From: Beroe forskalii
Taxonomy: Eukaryota > Ctenophora > Nuda > Beroida > Beroidae
Assembly: GCA_011033025.1 (NCBI GenBank)
Contig: WFMF01000285.1
Span: 62,001 to 126,000, forward strand
Reading direction: 5' to 3'
DNA: 64,000 nt
In this document: positions 1-11,100 of the stretch, one piece after another
Layout of the letters: the number at the start of each line of letters is the position of its first letter
Position numbering within the stretch: position 1 is the first letter of the stretch
Notes under the pieces: model-generated
The model's input: only the letters and a program-made list of their open reading frames with translations
Told to the model about the DNA's origin: nothing
The model's database searches: none
Position numbers and translations under genes: made by a program

Positions 1-15
1 TTTTCCAACTCTCAC

Positions 16-3000
16 CTAGTCCGGTTCCACACCAGGAGATACCGGCAATACCGACCACTGTGGTTAGGAAGGCTACGAAGTCGCACCGGAACCCTGAAAA
101 GCAGAGTTATCCTCAACTGCATAGAGAATATTAGTCACTGGAAATCGAACTGTAATAATCAAGAGCCCCGATGAAAAGTCGTAAAAAACCCCGAACAGTG
201 GATAGAATTAGAATTGTTTGGTATCTTTGCACAGTGGATAGAATTAGAATTGTTCGGTATCCGTGTACCTATCATGAAGTAGCAGACAGCCATAGTGATG
301 AGCGCCAGTCCGAGCAAGTAGGGGATCTCAGCCAGTATCTTGGAGGTGAAGTAGGGCAGGGTGGAGTACATCCCGGTCTGATACTCCCGCTTCACTATGT
401 GCAACTCACCCGGGATCGACTGAGAAGGCACTAGGTTAACAAAGATTATCATATTTGAAGGTGTAAGATCAGAAAATATAAATATTATTAGGTACTTTGT
501 ATTCATCATTCGGGAGAAAGAGAATTAAGCAACCGAACCTACCATGGTTTGAATGACCACGTTTCCGAAAGTGAAGTAGACTATCAAGTTGAAGATCGCC
601 CCCGATTTGTTCTGTGCCACGTGTTGGTCATTAAGAGTGTTGAAGTAGGCCAGGCCCATGAGTAGACCAACAATCTGAGGGGAGGGACACACTATAGAAA
701 GTTTTAGGTAATTAAAACAACAAAATAAGTGAGCTTTGTTCACAAGAGATTTCATTCCAGAATCTATTCTGAAAACGGAATATGATCCTTACGATGGATT
801 GCATGACTCTGGAACGGATGTATGCCGGGTTCCTTATCACGTTCTTCATGCTACGCTTTAAGTTCTCCACAACTTGGGTAGCGAGGGAAGACTGGACAGG
901 CTTCAAACTGAAATTATGGATTTTTTGAGTTTTAATGAGAAAAACGGGGAGAATACACAAACACAACAATTTCCAAAACATAACGCATTTTAGCGGAAAG
1001 TGAGAGTAATGAAAAGTAAACTGAAGTCTACGTCTGGATTGTCCTCGGAATTGGATTCAAGTTGCTTCATCATTGATTTGTAGGTCTCTGACTCCTTGTA
1101 GAATTCTACCAAATGCTGCAATAAGAACATATCATCTTCGAATGCAATCGAAACGGTTCTCAAAGAAAGCTTCTCGTTCGTTTCAAGAAAATATAAATTT
1201 TAACCAGAAGTCTTCAGAAGATTTTCTTTAATGAAAATTGGACAATAAGCAGATTGGGGAAGATAACTAAATCGTCCGAGCGAGAAAGGAGCACTAGTTG
1301 GATTGCTGGAATGATTAGACTAGAGTACCTGGGCCCTTTCCCTGCAGGCCTCCTCCTGTCCAGGCCGGATAGCCAGGGTGAAGATGTAGTGGTCTGCAGG
1401 GTTGAAGTTAGCGTTGCAGGGGTAGCCAGCCTTCTGGAAGTGATCCAGCACGGACCCAGTCTCCCCAATGAACGCTATCTCTCCTTCTGTCACCAGACAC
1501 AACCTGTAGAACGGACATAGAGGTACAGACGGCAACAGAAAATGGCATTAGCCCTATCAACCCTCCAACTACTTTATTATCAAGTTTTAGTCACTTGATA
1601 TATCCTTGTGCCTGACCAATGACCACCTTTACAGGGGAGGGGGTAAGGCAAACTTTGGCAAACTATGGCAAACTTTGGCAAACACTTTTTTTGGCAAACT
1701 CCAAAAAAAGTGGAAGCATTTGCCAAAGTTTGCCAAAGTTTGCCAAAAATAAAACACCTTTTCAGCCACTTTGGTAACACTTTAGGTTCCCATAATATGC
1801 TTTTAAAAGGTGCTGAATCGATTCCCAAGGTCCGTTTCACATTTTGACGTTATCCAGAAGCTGTAACAGAGACTACATCCACATTGAATAGAGTAGAAGG
1901 CTACAGTAACAAATACGATATTTCATTACCACTTACTATAAGTTTTATCTTTTTAAGTACTAAGTAATCCGATCAAACTGTTGTATGAAGCCCTAAAACC
2001 GAAGCATACACGCTACATAAGCCTGATACTGCAGCATAAAATCAATAGTAAGGCCCCACCGTGACCATTGGCCAGTTTCCATGTATTCCTGCAACATAAC
2101 CCGACATGTTGAGAATGCTAATTGCCTAGTGAAGGTTGAATGGAGCCTAGTGAAGGCTGTGCGGAGCCTAGTGGAGAGTGATTGGAGCCTAGTTGAGGCT
2201 TTGTAGAGCCAAGTAGGAGCTGTGTGGAGCCTAGTGGTCCACTAGGCTCAACTCAGCCTCCACTCATCCTCCACTAGGCTCCACTAACTCTACACTAGAC
2301 TCCACTCAGCCTTCACTAGTAGTGGAGGCTGCTCATAGCCCAGTGGAAGTTTAGTGGAGTCTATGTAGAGCCATTAGGCTCCACTAGGCTCCATTCAGCC
2401 TCCGACCACTCTACACTAGGCTCTACTCCGCCTTCACTAGTAGTGGAGGTTGTGTGGAGGTTGAGTTGAGGTTAAGTGGAGCCTAATAGAGGCTGATTGG
2501 AGCCTGATTGGAGGCTGATTGGGGCCTAGTGGAGGCTGAGTGGAGCCTAGTGGAGGCTGACTGGAGCCTAGTGGAGGTTGTGTAGAGCCTAGTGGAGCCT
2601 GTGTGAAGCCTATTGGAAGCTTTGTAGAGACTAGTGGACCACTAGGCTCCAATCACTCTCCACTAGGCTCCACTCAGCCTTCACTTTATAGAAGTGGAGG
2701 CTGTGTGGAGCCTCTTGGAGGCTCAGTGGAGGCTGTATGGAGCCTAGTGGAGGCTGAGTGGAGCCTAGTGGAGGCTGAGTGAAGCCTAGTGGAGGCTGTG
2801 TGGAGCCTAGTGGAGGCTGACTGGAGCCTAGTGGAGGTTGTGTAGAGCCTAGTGGAGCCTGTGTGAAGCCTGGTGGAGGCTGGAAGCTTTGTAGAGACTA
2901 GTGGACCCACTAGAGCCTAGTGGATGGAGCTTCCACTGGAGGCTCTGGTGGAGGCAGCCTAGTGGAGGCTTTGTAGAAGTGGAGGCTGTGGAGCCTCTGG

Positions 3001-6000
3001 AGGCTGAATGGTGCCAGTGGAGGCTGTGTGGAGCCTAGTGGAGAGGTTGTGTGCGGTGTCTAGTGGAGGCTGAGTGGAGCCTAGTGGAGGCTGAGTGAAG
3101 CCTAGTGGAGGCTGTGTGGAGCCGAGTGGAGGCTGGTTGGAGCCTGGCTGGTGGAGCCAAGTGGAGGCTGTGTGGAGCCTAGTGGTGGCTGCGTGGAGCC
3201 TAGCGGAGGCTGAGTGGAGCCTAGTGGAGGCTGACTGGAGCCTAGTGGAGGTTGTGTAGAGCCTAATGGAGGCTGTGTGAAGCCTAGTGGAGGCTGAGTG
3301 GAGCTTAGTTGAGGCTGAATGGAGCCTAGTGGAGACTGAGTGGAGCCTAGAAGAGGCTGTGTGGAACCTAGTGAAAGCTGAGTGGAGCCCAGTGGAGCCA
3401 GTCTGAGTGGAGCATAGTGGAGGCTGGCTGGAGACTGGTGGAGTCTGAGTGGAGCCTAGTGGAGGCTGGATGGAGCCTCTTGGAGGCTGAGTGGAGGCTG
3501 AGTGGAGGCTGAGTGGAGCCTAGTGGAGATTGTGTGGAGGCTGAGTGGAGCCTAGTGGAGGCTGAGTGGAGCCTAGTGGAGGCTGTGTGGAGCCTAGTGG
3601 AGGCTGGTTGGAGCCTGGTGGAGGCTGGTTGGAGCCTAGTGGTGGCTCTGTGGAGCCTAGTGGAGGCTGAGTGGTGCCTTGTGGAGGCTGTGTGGAGCCT
3701 AGTGGAGGCTGAGTGGAGCCTAGTGGAAGCAGGTTGGAGCCTGATGGAGGCTGTGTGGAGCCAAGTGGAGGCTGGTTGGAGCCTTGTGGAGGCTGTGTGG
3801 AGCCTAGTGGTGGCTGTGTGGCGCCTAGTGGAAGCTAAGTGGAGCCTAGTGGAGGCTGGTTGGAGCCTGGTGGAGGCTGGGTGGAGCCTAGTGGTGGCTG
3901 GGTGGAGCCTAGTGGAGGCTGAGTGGTTCCTAGTTGACGCTGTGTGGAGCCCAGTGGAGGATATTTGGAGCTATCTGAAAGTTTGAATCTATGTATCTAT
4001 AAATTGTTTTTCAAATTACTAATTTAGTGCACATTTTACCAGTTTTAGCTAATTGATTAAGGCTCCAGTGAGCCTCCAAATAGCCTCCACTAGCCTCCAT
4101 TAGGCCTCCACGAAAATGTTATAATTCAGTTTCCGTGGAGGCTATTGGAGGCTTATTCTTCAGTGGAGGCTTTATCAAAATTTTAGCCTCCATAGAGGTT
4201 GAGTGGAGGCTTTTTTCGAAAATTAGACTATTTTCGAAAATTAGACAACCATTAGCCTCAATGGAGGCAAATTTTTGAAATTATCCTACACTCAGCCTAT
4301 GGCCCCATGGATACTAATGCAGGCTAATTTTGGTCATGTTCCTGTGGTAGCATTTTGCCGAAGACAGGTTATCTGATGAACTGGTTAAAGATAAGTAGAT
4401 AGTAGATACATGAATCCATGCCTGGGAATTATAAACATCTCTTTTCATGAACGAAAAGGTACACGAAATTTCTAACCGTTGTCCTTCAGCCTTAGGATAC
4501 CTTTTTGTAAACAGTATGGTGCTTGGAGAGGGAAGGTCCAGGCGTAAAGTCTCGAAGGGGAAGGTCTGAATGAAAATTAAGCATTGGATATCGATTCAGC
4601 TCCTTTGAAAACCACTATGCACACGTCCTGTATGCACTGTGGACAAGAAATCAGAAATTGCAAAAATTTTTGGGTATATTTGGCAAACTTTGGCAAATTT
4701 TGGCAAACTTTGGCAAACTATGGCAAACTTTGGCAAACACTTTTTTTGGCAAACTCCAAAAAAAGTGGAAGCGTTTGCCAAAGTTTGCCTTGACCAATGA
4801 CCACCCCTACACTAGTACCTGTCAAAGAGATATTTCCTTGTGCTTGACCAATGACCACCTTTACACTAGTACCTGTCGAAGAGATATTTCCTTGTGCCTG
4901 ACCAATGACCACCCCTACACTAGTACCTGTCAAAGAGATATTTCCATTTTCCTTGTGCCTAACCAATGACCACCTTTACACTAGTACCTGTCGAAGAGTT
5001 ATTTTCTTGTGTTTGACCTACCTGTCGAAGAGGGAGAAGACCTCTGATGCAGGCTGGTGGATGGTGCAGAGGACTGTACGATTAGCCTTGGCTAGCTTAC
5101 TGATCACTGACACGATGTTCTCTGAAAGAGATGGAGAATTGTCAAAAGTAAATAATCGAATTATCAATGAACTTTAAACTAAAGTCTGGGTTTAATTTAT
5201 CTGTAAACAATAATTTATATAGCAAGATTCCTGATAAATGAACCAAATGGTTTTACATCCTAACCTGCCATGAAAGAGTCAAGTCCGGACGTAGGCTCGT
5301 CTATGAACAGTAGGGGCGGATCCATTAGCAACTCAGTAGCGACAGATAATCTCTTCCTCTCTCCCCCTGAAACAGCGAGAATATCAAAATAACAGTTAAA
5401 TGGACAGGGTTGGGATTCTGAACTTCCATAGTATACCAATATAACCCATCAGAGCAGTAATATTGACGTCTCGAACTCCTCCGACATACCTGAAATTCCG
5501 CGGACTAGTCCCACTGAAGATCCGACCAGGATATCCTTGTTGCGAGTGAGTCCTAGAGTGAGGAGGATAGCTTCCACTTTCTTCTCCTTCTCAGCTGCTG
5601 GTATATTGGGGTCCATACGCAGGTTCGCATGCCAAGGTATCAGGTGAGTCCTGAGCACTACTTTTTACAAATCATTACTACAAATAAACATCGAAAACAA
5701 TAAAATTCGAGATGTAAATAGCAGGTAGCTATAGGCATTGCTTGACTCCTGGAAAACGTGGCTGATAGAGGAAAGAAGAGTTTTACTCGCATGAAACATC
5801 ATGATTTCCTTGACTGTGAGGGTAGAGACGAAGTTATCATCTTGCTGCACGTACGCACTGATCCGCTTTACTTGGGACTGGGAGCACGTCTTACCGTTCA
5901 CTGTTACCTCGCCTGTATTATTATTACATTACTCGCATTATCATTGATATTTAATTGTGTGGAGATTCAAATGATAGCACAGATAGCAGACTTCATTATC

Positions 6001-6858
6001 ATGTTTCGGAATTTCAATTAAGATAACAAACATTACCGGTTGTAGAGACTTTGGGACCGTTTCTGAAGGCCAGAGTGTTGAGCAGTGTGGTCTTGCCGGC
6101 CCCACTAGCTCCCATGATAGCCATCAGTTGTCCAGGCTCCACAATTCCAGACACTGAAAAGAGATGGTGAATCAGGGACGTGTTGATAAGACTATGGGAC
6201 AACACGCCTCCTCCTGCTCCCTTAGAGTCCATATACTATCCCCTGAGGGCCTGCTCCCCTCACCTGCTGTAAGGGTCTGCCCTTAGTTTTGAGGGGATGT
6301 CGATTTCAGAGGAGGTGGTATTGGGAGAGTGTTTATAAAGGGGGGGGGACTGGGAGGAAGAAGTCAATTGACGTATCAACGGATCAAAAAAGGGAGTAGA
6401 ATAATGAAAATATAAACCTCCTTTGAGTATCTCTTTGGATGTTGGCTTTCCAGTTTTCTTGCATCTTTCGATTGGGCTGAGGTCTATCTTTGCCGACACA
6501 TGGATATCCTTCCAAGCTAGTGTCACTTTTGAGAAAGAATCAAACCTCCCGTCTTCTTCCAGCTGCAAGCATCAGGATTGTTAAATCATTAAATTCAATC
6601 AACTTTGAGTCTCGATACTATGATATTTGAAAATTTCTCCACGCAAAGTACTTTCTAAACTGATCACAATTGGAAAACAAAAACAGCATCTAAAAGAGAA
6701 GCCTCTGAATTCTGTTGACTACCTGGCACTGGCAAAACCCATGACTCCAGCTCCTCCATCTCCACATGGCAGGTCTCCTCGTTCTTCCCATTCTGGAGGG
6801 GCTGGGGTTGCTCCTCCTCTACTGGCTCATAGCCAGAACCATTCCCAAACTTCACCAT
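16..6858 (-). CDS. ABCG-family (White/ABCG1-like) half-transporter, 3' end missing
   Basis: ATP-binding cassette half-transporter of the G subfamily: an N-terminal ATPase domain followed by a membrane domain; such proteins dimerise and export lipids or small molecules. Predicted exons, 5' to 3': 6858-6730, 6562-6418, 6153-6037, 5912-5787, 5660-5490, 5366-5265, 5121-5022, 1503-1329, 1115-1032, 891-793, 674-543, 419-269, 93-16. Phases agree at all junctions. Seen in order: Walker [11 protein letters not shown]-loop YVQQDD, signature ISGGERKR, Walker [15 protein letters not shown]-loop TIHQPAS, the linker motif NPADHYIF, then hydrophobic segments ([11 protein letters not shown]; the 93-16 exon). 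All ATPase motifs are intact, so the protein should be active. The start ATG has a good context (CCACGGATGG). The first donor is ambiguous: 6730 keeps phase, while 6723 looks stronger but breaks it. The 5660 acceptor is also uncertain. The C-terminal membrane exons lie outside the window. The substrate cannot be told. Confidence 0.9.
1647..1747. repeat. hairpin element of TTTGGCAAAC repeats, copy 1
   Basis: Tandem GGCAAACTTT units on one side and their reverse complement on the other flank a perfect 12 bp stem (1683-1694 with 1701-1712, 6-base loop). A near-identical copy in the same orientation lies at 4680-4787. It is probably a small non-autonomous palindromic element. No protein is encoded. 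Confidence 0.8.
2105..3990. repeat. minisatellite, ~20 bp unit, partly in inverted orientation
   Basis: Dozens of units of the form GAGCCTAGTGGAGGCTGAGT. Around 2220-2330, 2365-2440 and 2640-2690 the units run in the opposite orientation (CTCCACTAGGCTCCA), so the array contains inverted blocks and can fold on itself. A degenerate tail continues to about 4290. Open frames inside it, with repeated WSLVEA on the plus strand, are repeat translations with no other coding evidence. Confidence 0.9.
4680..4787. repeat. hairpin element of TTTGGCAAAC repeats, copy 2
   Basis: Same structure and orientation as the element at 1647-1747: tandem GGCAAACTTT units, a central CACTTTTTTTGG stem with a CAAACT loop, then the reverse complement. 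It lies directly against the junction-derived repeat. Copy 1 lies against a fragment of that same repeat, so the two copies may descend from one duplicated block. Confidence 0.8.
4798..5035. repeat. tandem copies of the ABCG exon end plus its donor site
   Basis: On the minus strand the exon ending at 5022 closes with CTCTTCGACAG followed by the donor GTAGGT. The next ~230 bases contain four more CTCTT(C/T)GACAG/GTACTAG segments at roughly 50-60 base intervals. Each therefore repeats the last 11 exon bases and a donor-like GTA. The rest of the unit reads like TGTAAAGGTGGTCATTGGTC. A leftover unit lies near 1598-1640. Confidence 0.85.
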
Positions 6859-7013
6859 CCGTGGCTGGAATCAGTGGGCGGGAAGAGAAGGTGGGATCAG
6901 TCAGAACTTGTGGGTGTAGGGTATGTAGGGGGGTTCTTGGCAGGTCTTGCGTTCAGTTCTATTCACCCTGTTCCTCTCTTCAAAAGTTTAATGTTGGTTA
7001 CACAAAGGGATAA

Positions 7014-10000
7014 CGTTAATTAAATATTAATTGTTATCATGCTGATCAGACAAAAACAACCATGAGGGCATGAGAAAGCCGCGCATATAATGTAAATTGT
7101 ACTAAAGTTAAATTTTTTAATTTTATCTATTTACGCATCAATTAAATAATAGCAGGTAAGCACGTAAACCGCAAGCGGAAATAAAACGAAGTTAAATTAA
7201 ATGCACGCTTGCAATAAAAGTTTAAATGAAGGATCTTATCTTGATAAAACTGAAACTCAGATCAAAGTAGATTAGAAATGAAACATGAACCTGTTTCGGA
7301 ATTGAGTAATCAAATGGCGAAACCTTAGTAAATGACCAGTTAGGAATTTGGCAAACAGCCAAAACCGAAACATTAGAAATAAAGCGGTTACTGAGTTAGG
7401 TAGATGTAAACGCCTAATGGTCGAATTGACTTAAGTCAATTCGATCATAAACTCATAAAGACTACCTAACTCAAGATTGAGAAAAATGGCCAGTGAAGCG
7501 CAGCTGCAACAGACATTGAAGAGCTGAAGTACAAAAGTCAGGCACAATGCGCGGTGTTTGTATTTAACTTTGTGTACACAAGTATTACACAGAATAGCAA
7601 CAATAACAGGCTTTATATTTCACTACCTAGTGACCTAGGTATAGTGTTAGCTATGTAAACATACACTAGTGTAAACATACACTAGTGTAAATATAGTACA
7701 TACACTACGTCTACATTCCATCATGATAGGATAAAAGGATAATTCGATTGATGAAAATTTATTAGAGCGAATCTTGAGAGAGGTATTTCAGCACTTGGAA
7801 AGATCAATTGGCTGTAGGTAGCAACCATTTTCAAACTTCAATATTAAATTGAATGTTGCAACACAATGGAAGAATGGCGTGAATCAAATGTTCATTTTTT
7901 CACTGATTTATGCAAATTATCCAGTTCTCCCAATACAGAAATACGACCAAAAAACTGAAATTATACAATTAAAATCGAATTACTGATGTTGCTAATCCCT
8001 CGACTTCCAAGGCAGTGCCTGGCGATAAGAACTCATGCCGTTAATGAAATAATGAAACCAGGCCACGTCTTGTTACTTGATTGTAAGAGGTGAAGTGTTC
8101 CAGAGAAGCCAGATTAGGCAAAACTCCTAATTAACACTTAAAGCTTTTTAACAGGGGGTATTGTTTCTACTTTATGGGAACACAAAACCAAGTCCGATAT
8201 CGGTTTATCATATTCCCCAGTTCAGTCGCAGGAGGCCCAGTGTAAAACCAGATAATCCAGATTAGGTATTTTATTGGTTAATTAATCACGGGGCCTAAAC
8301 GGATTTGAGGTGTCTCAATAATGCCTACCGACTAAGAAATGTACCAAGTCCCAAAATCCCTACATAATTTGTAATGTCGAATGAAACTTGGTTAATGAAA
8401 GAATGAAGACGATGCTGAAACTCTGCAGAACAAGAACTTTCATGACAAACAGCACAAAGACGTAAGCATAAATGGCAGATATGGATACTTTTAACTTTTT
8501 GACTCTGTTTAAAGTTTTGACATGATAATAAGTACTCAGGTAGGTACAGCAGCTTCCGCTGTAACTGAATATTGCAGCTGCAGTAACAATATATCTTGTA
8601 AGTAGGGCTTGCTATCTTGTACTTCACAGGTACCAACTGTGAACGGCCTTAATTTAACTGATAAAATAACACTCGAAATTAAGAACCTCGCACTGCCTAC
8701 TCAAACTGCCTACTCAAGTAAATATTTTGATTACAATTTGTCGTAGAATGACGATTTCGATTGAGTAGGATTAAAAATCAGTTCGAAATAAACTGAGCCA
8801 ACCAAACAACCTAAGAGTAAAAGGACATTCATGAACTGCCAAAAAACTTCATGCAATAATTAGATCAATTTGCATGTCGAAAGGCTAGAAGGGGCTTCAA
8901 CTCCCCAAGCCATGTATAGAATTAGAATTAATTGATGATAATATCACATCAGAACAGAGAGTGGAAACTGTCAGCACAATTAAAATATGACAGTGTGTAA
9001 CGTGTCCTAATTGCACACCAAATGTACTATGTAGAGAACAGCAGCCTCCCCTAATTGGAGCACAGTGGCTCTCCTAATTAGGGGCAGAACTCGAAGATTA
9101 GGCAAAATGACGTCATCAACTCAACACATCGAATCCTGAACATGACATCATCTACTCAACACATCAAACCTTCACGATGACGTCATCACATTTAACCTCA
9201 TTACTCAACATTCGGTATCTAAATAGAACTTTGAAGAGGTAACGATATCATAAATATTCGATCGGCAAGCCGACTCCTCGGACAATTACTTCCCAAAATA
9301 TTAGAAGTGAGGATGTAGCTGTAAATTGTAATCTTTATATATTGTTTTGGGGAGTTTTGTCGGGAAATCAGCCGATCGATACCTTTCAGACGGAGCTTCT
9401 TTGACCGCGTTGAGCAAACCAAAATCATCGACTTCTGGGGAGAGTGCCAACGTCTCTGAGTGCCTCCTTCCGTATATTCGACATCCTAAACAATGTATTC
9501 GTATTACTATTTGAGTATTTGTGTTTTGCGATTTCTTGAAATTGAACTTCAGGAATTGATGAGCGCGAAATTATCACGCGATCGTATTCCGTACCGAGCA
9601 TAGAATTTTAAAGTGAAAACTGAAAGTGAAACGTACCAAACTGACCTAAAATTTAGCAACACTTCATTTTTACTTAAAGATAAGAGTCGCCATTCATGGC
9701 AATTGGCATTTCAATTAAATTTAATATTTGAAAATAAAATCGAACTATGATTTAAAACACCGTGACATATAAAACTCTCTATGGAATGGGAGAAAATAAA
9801 ACAAGGTGGATAAGTTGATAAAATGTATCTGAAATTACAACACAATTTGTCCATTCTGTTATGTAAGACCTCATTCCAGTCGAAAATTCCTTGAATGCCT
9901 TTACTCAAGACGTCATGTTAACCTTTTTAAAATAAACTGGCGAGTAATAAATAAGTCGAAAACAGAAAAAATCTTATACATCTACACCTATATTCACAAT

Positions 10001-11100
10001 TTAATCTTAAAATTGAATAGCTCAATGATATTTTATATAATTAATCAATTCGGCATTTGAATAATAATTAATTTACATAAGCCAAACTTAAACTCCTCTT
10101 AAATTCCTTGAACCTGGGCTATGCTACCCATAACTTTTTGGCATGCCTTATTCCATATCCATAGCAACGAAAACTATCATATCGTTTCTATTATATCCAT
10201 AGAAACGAACATCATACACTTTTCATAGCACCATGCTTTGCAAAAAATCATACTTTTTTATGGCACAACTATGCAAAGGAAATCATTTAATTTCCACAAT
10301 AGCACAACTATGCTAATAAAATCATACAATTGAATGAGATCGAAATTATTGCAGAACCAAAATAACTTTTCTTCGTTGGTCATTAACTTTTTTGCTTTGC
10401 TAAAATTTGAAGCGTCAAGATTAAAATAATACTAGTAGCATAAGTATATAGTAGGGCATAAAGTAGTCAATAAATATGTGTCAAATCGTCAGAAATATAA
10501 TTCAATATGATATCAACGTCAGGGAACATCAACAATAGTTAGTCTAAAATTGAAATAAGTTGAAATGGTCAAAGTTTCGAGGACATTTGATAACATGCAT
10601 ACATTAAGAAAAATGATAATTTACAATAAATTTCGTATTCAACAGTTCACAAAAACTGATTCATAGTTCTTTGCAGTTATATTCCAGTAATTCTTTGAGC
10701 TGCACTTCATTAGCAGGAGCTCCAAAGTCGAAATTTTCAGAACTTCATCATAAGTACCACGCGAAATCATCATATCAACGACCCACATTCGTTATGAAAA
10801 TTGACATGAACGAAGGTAATTTTGTTCTGTACAATAAATAAATGAACATGAAAGTTATTCTACACCTTCAGCGACTCTTTTGTTTATTCTCCACAAAGCT
10901 TGATCAATAATTTATTCCATGTTTCGAATTGTGCAGCAGGAGAAGTCATCAATCTCACTTGTCAAAGAATCACCAAAGTAAATCAATATCTTTAGTCCCT
11001 CCATTCGAACTGTCCTCCTGATCCAGATAGAACTGGTGGTTAACTGACCCACAAACAGGATATGGATTATGATTTCCAGTATGATAATATCCAAAAACTG
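7014..11100. other. intergenic stretch without recognised genes
   Basis: AT-rich DNA between the ABCG start and the RasGAP 3' end. I find no open frame with splice or motif support. It holds a hairpin near 7393-7472, a short ACATACACTAGTGTAA duplication near 7660-7690, ATGACGTCAT sites at 9107 and 9177, and short repeats containing ATAGCAC/CATGCTTTGC near 10130-10320. ABCG promoter elements should lie around 6860-7100 but none is clear. Confidence 0.5.
7393..7472. repeat. nested hairpin: perfect 24 bp palindrome inside an 11 bp inverted repeat
   Basis: GAGTTAGGTAG at 7393-7403 is perfectly complementary to CTACCTAACTC at 7462-7472. Between them, 7421-7444 is a perfect 24-base palindrome centred on CTTAAG. 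This may be a small terminal-inverted-repeat element or a solo palindrome. No target-site duplication was identified. Confidence 0.7.

Larger units (their letters stand above)
1504..5021 (-). other. large ABCG intron filled with repeats
   Basis: This 3.5 kb intron separates the H-loop exon from the linker exon. From its 5' side it holds junction-derived repeats (about 4798-5021), a hairpin element (4680-4787), a ~1.9 kb minisatellite (about 2105-3990), a second hairpin element (1647-1747) and a leftover fragment of the junction repeat (about 1598-1640). I see no coding exon in it. A 157-codon open frame at 3513-3986 only runs through the minisatellite. Confidence 0.8.

Noticed and set aside
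3513..3986. 157-codon plus-strand open frame rich in WSLVEA
   Set aside because: It is a translation of the ~20 bp minisatellite. It has no start context, splice signal or conserved motif, and similar frames occur on both strands of the array.
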